Source of the DNA: Torymus aiolomorphi
Taxonomy: Eukaryota; Arthropoda; Insecta; Hymenoptera; Torymidae
Assembly (NCBI GenBank): GCA_036365515.1
Contig: CM070873.1
Location: forward strand, 42,105,807 to 42,169,806
DNA: 64,000 nucleotides
Direction of reading: 5' to 3'
Numbering within the stretch: position 1 is the stretch's first letter; each line of letters starts with the position of its first letter. Under the pieces are notes generated by a model that was not told the origin of the DNA, searched no databases, and saw only the letters and a program-made list of their open reading frames with translations. Both the position numbers and the translations under genes were made by a program. Positions 59,860 to 64,000 of the stretch are shown one piece after another.

Positions 59860-62800
59860 GTCATAGCAATGTTTGGACGCATTAGTGATTATAATTGGTA
59901 TTCAAAATTTTCTACTAATAATTTATATAAACAATTAGCAATAATATGTTTTAGCAATATGTTGAAACGAAAATACGAGATCGTGTAACTTGTTAGAACA
60001 ATTTACAAATACACTGAATTTTGATAAGAACGTTGTATCTAAAAATTATTGCAAATTAATTAACTCGAAATGTAGTTTTTGGAAAATTTCTTTCGCATTA
60101 TCCGCGATCTCGCTTTTTACCGCACACACCAGCAATCAACCAATTTCCGAAAACTACCGAAAATAGCTATTCTCATCTGATCCGCGCGCGTGCCACTTAT
60201 TTTAATTGCGATCGCGCACATACACATATATCTATAGACACGCGTATAGGTACGCGCCCGATGACGCATCCGAATTATATATCTCTTTCTCACTCTTTCT
60301 CTTATACACACACGCGCGCGCGGGCGCGTGCCTTACGTAACGGAAATTCGTCAAACGCCTATGTAGGCGTGTAAGTTAAGTATATACGCGAGCGCTCAGC
60401 TGTTCTCTCTCTCTTTCATCTTATCTGTGGTCAGCCAATTCGTGTGCGATCGTCTCGAAGAGTAGGTATAATATATAAGCACGCGGCTGAGCTCTTGTTT
60501 GCATTTTCACTTTATGTTATCGAATGTAAACTGGCCAATTTAACGAGGCAATTAATCTCAATTTTTTGTTTAAATAAGTATACAGGAGAGTTTGCTCGTA
60601 TGTACTTATATTATACGAGCGGATGCGGTTTGTTGGAGATTAGTTATCGAGAGAAAGAGCTGTTGTTGTTGTCGTTTGAAAAAAAAAAAGGAAGCGCAAA
60701 GCCGAGAGATTCGCTGATAAACAAGCTCATAAAAGCGGGAAAATCGCGACAAAAAAAAGAGAAAAAGAACGAGGGTCGATATGAACAACGCGGAAAATGC
60801 GAGCGTCAGTGTCTCTTTTATGATATATATATATATATACAATTGCGACTGAAAATAGGTTAATAATTGGCCGTTAATTAGCTTTTCATTCGATTCAGCG
60901 TGCACGCGCGCACGGGCGCGGATCGTGGAATAATTGAAATGCAAGGGTTACGCAATACTTTTGAGGACAGTCGTGCGCTTTTTATGATAGTCGATCGCGC
61001 TGCGAGCTCTCTCACTGCCGGCCGATGTTATTAGTTTCACTTTATTTTTTGAGGTCGCGTCGCTCACTTTATTTCCCATTAATACGAATCAAGTGTATAA
61101 TTAGTTTTTGTTAAATAACAATTATTAGTGGGAGGGAAGGTTGTGCCGCGAGGCGGTTTGTCAAGATTTTAAATATTCAGATTTTCAAGTGTGTCGGGCT
61201 GATTAAAATTGTATCTTTCTACTGCTGCAGGCGGCCTTTATCTGAGAAATAATATGTATAGAGGCTTTAAAAAATAATTAGATCTAAAATGTCTATGACT
61301 GATGTTAGTGATATGGATCCTACGATTATTTTTTTTAACAAAATTACGAAAGATTTGTGTTCCTTAATTCTTTTGCATTATTTTCATTAAAGTAGGACGA
61401 ATTTTTGTGTAACATATCTTGATAAAAGGTGTGACTGATAAAAAGAACTAACGTTGGTCCTTATACATACTTGAAAAAACAGAAAAATTCATTATTGGTC
61501 AAAACAGAGATAAAATTCCAAATTTTCAAAACCTTTTTGAACAAAAAATTCAAAGTTTATAGCAAAACTCTTTCACGCAACACTGGTCCGGAAAAATTTC
61601 TCACACACACCCATCCTACATACACAATATCATCGACCATCATTACGAGGGCCACCGAAAATTCACTCTTTTACCAACAACTCGGTCCAAAGTTACATAT
61701 ACTAATTATGTCGGACGCGCGCGTGCGCAGGCCCTGACCGGCTCAACGACATAATGGCGCAGCGGTGCGTGGGTGGGCGTGGTGTTTAGAAAAGCTGCGC
61801 ATCCTGTCAGACGACGACGACGGTGGCGGGTGAAACCGATCCGACGAGGGATATAGAGATTCGGGATCGCGTGATTATATGGTACCTGTAGTTGTTGGAG
61901 GCCAGAGATCGTTTTGTCCTGTTTTTATCCAAGTGCCAAAGTTGATTGAAATGAGGAAAACGTAGGTGTGATGTTAATTTTGCTGGTAGTTTGGTATTTA
62001 TTAGAATCTAAAGAGTGAATAATTTCATTTGATGGGCAGTCTGTTACATATAGGGTTATTAAAATATGAGTTTTGAAAAATAACTTGTTTAACCGTTTGA
62101 AGATAAACTTTAGTTAAATTGATTTTCAAATGACTTTCATGCTTATTTAAAGAACCCTGCTTTCGTAAAAAAAGAATCGTTGGGTGTCTTTATAGTGAAC
62201 TTGAACAGCTTTTTACTAAAATCACTTCAAAATCGATGTACACACGTATTTTACATCACCCAAAACGTCAACGAAAATTCAATCCATCGCTATAACAAAA
62301 TCGATAGTAAATATATCGATTCCACAATAAAAAAAATCTAAATCATCATCCACGTAAACCATTCTCCATTCCTGCACCGCGCACAAAAGCCAACAAACCG
62401 CGCAGCAGCGCAAGCTCAATATAGCGCATTCGAGAACGCGCGCGCAGGTCACAACCGCGCGGCATGCAGAGCATCGCAATAATTATACCCATGTACACGA
62501 GCGCTAGATTCGCGACACGCGCGTGCGCTTAATTAAAGTCTAAAAGTCGCCGCCTAGCTCTCGGCCGACAATTGCCCGATCGCAATGGATTCGAGTTCAA
62601 TGATCCGCGGCGGCGACGCGGAGGGCGAGTTCAACGAATGCGCCGCGCGCGCGTCTATCCCACATTCCTATTGCAGTGCAGTGTGCGTGTGTGTGTGTGT
62701 GTATACGTTGGGTGTTGCAGGAGTGTTCGATGTGTTTTTTGCGAAGAATGTTGGGCTATAGGAGTGCATGCGCGGTTTCCTTATATTTAATCATTTGCAT

Positions 62801-62880
62801 GTGATAATTATGCAGTGAAATGCTGTGTGTTATTGTAGAAAGAGTACATTTATAATATTTTGCCGTTAAAATAGCCTGCT
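59860..62880. other. Gene-free stretch with CpG-rich patches
   Basis: Contains CG/CA-rich blocks near 60300, 60900 and 62440. A short frame starting at ATG 62585 (MDSSSMIRGG...) lies in a CpG-rich spot and could be a first exon, but no good donor site follows. Not annotated as coding. Confidence 0.4.
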
Positions 62881-62882
62881 AA

Positions 62883-63025
62883 AAATCGTCCATTTTGCGC
62901 CCATTTGTGAAACGATTTTTCTCCCATTTTCTAGCCATTTAATGCCGAGTTGACCGAAATTGCTAAAAAACGGCTAGAAAATGGGAGAAAAATCGTTTCA
63001 CAAATGGGAGCAAAATGGACGATTT
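62883..63025. mobile_element. 143-bp palindromic element
   Basis: About 53-bp arms: TCGTCCATTTTGCGCCCATT at the left is complementary to AATGGGAGCAAAATGGACGA at the right, with few mismatches. The spacer is about 35 bp. Non-coding. Confidence 0.85.
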
Positions 63026-63428
63026 CTACCAGGATAAAAGTGAATATAAATTGTAAAAATTGTTTTAATTTTTAGAAAATCGGCAATTATTCTTCATTAT
63101 TCGCATATATACCCGCGCAAAAAAAATTTGTGGGCCATATATTGCCCACAGTGTTGGACAAGTATGGGCAATATATGGGCCATTGCAAGCCATATTAGAG
63201 CAATATATGGGAGATACTCGGCCCCGGCGCCTGAGCTGAATTCGGGCTGGAATCGGGCCATAGTATTCACACCAGTATCCCATATAGTTCCCATATTAGT
63301 CCCATATTTTTAATTTCATGAGAACCATTAACAAAAAAATAAATAAATAAATAAATAAGCGTAAAAAACAATCCTATTGTGCATGTACTGTGACTGTAAA
63401 ATTATTATAATATAAAAAAAAAAAAAAA

Positions 63429-63500
63429 TCTTTGAGTGGATTCGAACCTCGAACCTTTGAATTACTAGACTTGCTCGCTACCGACTGAGCTATTTAGTTA
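63429..63500 (-). other. tRNA-like unit in left arm of second foldback
   Basis: On the minus strand it has a perfect A-box TAGCTCAGTCGG within a D arm whose stem GCTC/GAGC pairs, and a perfect B-box GGTTCGAATCC. A run of about 14 T follows at once (A run, 63415-63428). Acceptor halves do not pair, so it is tRNA-derived, not a tRNA. It points outward. Confidence 0.65.
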
Positions 63501-63602
63501 TGTTTATATCAAAGGATCAAACGGAGGTTAATACTTGAACGACATCATCATTCGTTTCAGATTACAGCCAGATAATCTCCATTTGATCCTTTGATATAAA
63601 CA

Positions 63603-63675
63603 TAACTAAATAGCTCAGTCGGTAGCGAGCAAGTCTATAGTAATTCAAAGGTTCGAGGTTCGAATCCACTCAAAG
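63603..63675 (+). other. tRNA-like unit in right arm of second foldback
   Basis: Mirror copy of 63429-63500 with the same A-box, D stem and B-box. It differs by an AT insertion (TCTATAGTAA versus TCTAGTAA). Followed by about 16 T. It points outward. Confidence 0.65.
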
Positions 63676-64000
63676 AATTTTTTTTTTTTTTTATATATTT
63701 TACAGTCCCACTACATGCACAATAGGATTGTTTTTTACGCTTATTTATTTATTTATGTTGTTTTTTTGTTAATGGTTCTCATGAAAATAAATATGGGACT
63801 AATATTGCAACTATATGGGAACTATATGGGATACTGGTGGGAATACTATGGCTCGATTCCAGCCCGAATTCGGCTCAGGCGCCGAGGCCGAGTATCTTCC
63901 ATATATTGCCCATACTTGTCCAACACTGTGGGCAATGTATGGCCCACAAATTTTTTTTTGCGCGGGTATATATAACGAAGTATTTAAATTTTCATCACAC

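Larger units (their letters stand above)
63105..63974. mobile_element. Second foldback element with tRNA-like units in both arms
   Basis: Arms 63105-63526 and 63572-63974 are near-identical inverted copies around a spacer of about 45 bp. The outer ends read ATATATACCCGCGCAAAA and its complement. The left arm has about 34 extra bases (near 63178-63211) containing a repeat of the GGCAATATATGGG word. Each arm holds a tRNA-like sequence and an oligo-T (or oligo-A) run. No open frame of note. Confidence 0.88.

Noticed and set aside
1..64000. CRISPR array, operon or bacterial features
   Set aside because: Introns, a eukaryotic ribosomal protein and tRNA structure show nuclear animal DNA. The tandem repeats lack the repeat-spacer pattern.

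Overview
This is nuclear DNA of an animal, most probably an insect. The genes have spliceosomal introns with GT-AG borders and AATAAA poly(A) signals. A ribosomal protein L17 gene starts with a pyrimidine-tract leader, and there is an SV2-like transporter, two kinds of F-box/leucine-rich-repeat gene and one tRNA-Arg. The DNA is AT-rich with many CpG-rich patches and is packed with short inverted-repeat transposons. A hymenopteran is a guess from overall texture only.

Positions 1-27652 are a tandem array with a period of about 12.12 kb: two full units and a truncated third, probably continuing to the left. Each unit carries two 1.5-kb sub-repeats (A and B), TTAA-flanked elements beginning with a G run, GT and CA microsatellites, a 195-bp satellite interrupted by an element with an 8-bp target duplication, a tRNA-like sequence, and (in units 1 and 2) one F-box/LRR gene on the minus strand. 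The two gene copies each carry a different homopolymer indel, so neither reads through as it stands.

The array stops 14 bp into the terminal repeat of a TTAA-flanked palindrome. That palindrome is inserted in one arm of a larger foldback (about 27187-29400) whose two arms each hold a tRNA-like sequence followed by an oligo-T run.

Positions 29400-52930 hold three single-copy genes. A seven-exon F-box/LRR gene (29584-32666, +) and RpL17 (34990-38833, +) are followed by a convergent nine-exon SV2-like major-facilitator transporter (40789-52633, -). Introns of the transporter contain several inverted-repeat elements. Two show nested insertions: a 307-bp Penelope-like fragment with a 13-bp target duplication, and a TA-flanked element inside a smaller palindrome.

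Positions 52930-64000 are mostly non-coding. They hold tRNA-Arg(TCG), a pair of related 220-bp elements with 10-bp target duplications, a short palindrome, and a second foldback (63105-63974) that also has a tRNA-like unit with an oligo-T tail in each arm. No transposase or reverse transcriptase reading frame was found, so all the mobile elements look non-autonomous.

The most unusual pattern is that two unrelated foldback elements share one design: paired Pol III-type promoter/terminator modules inside their inverted arms.
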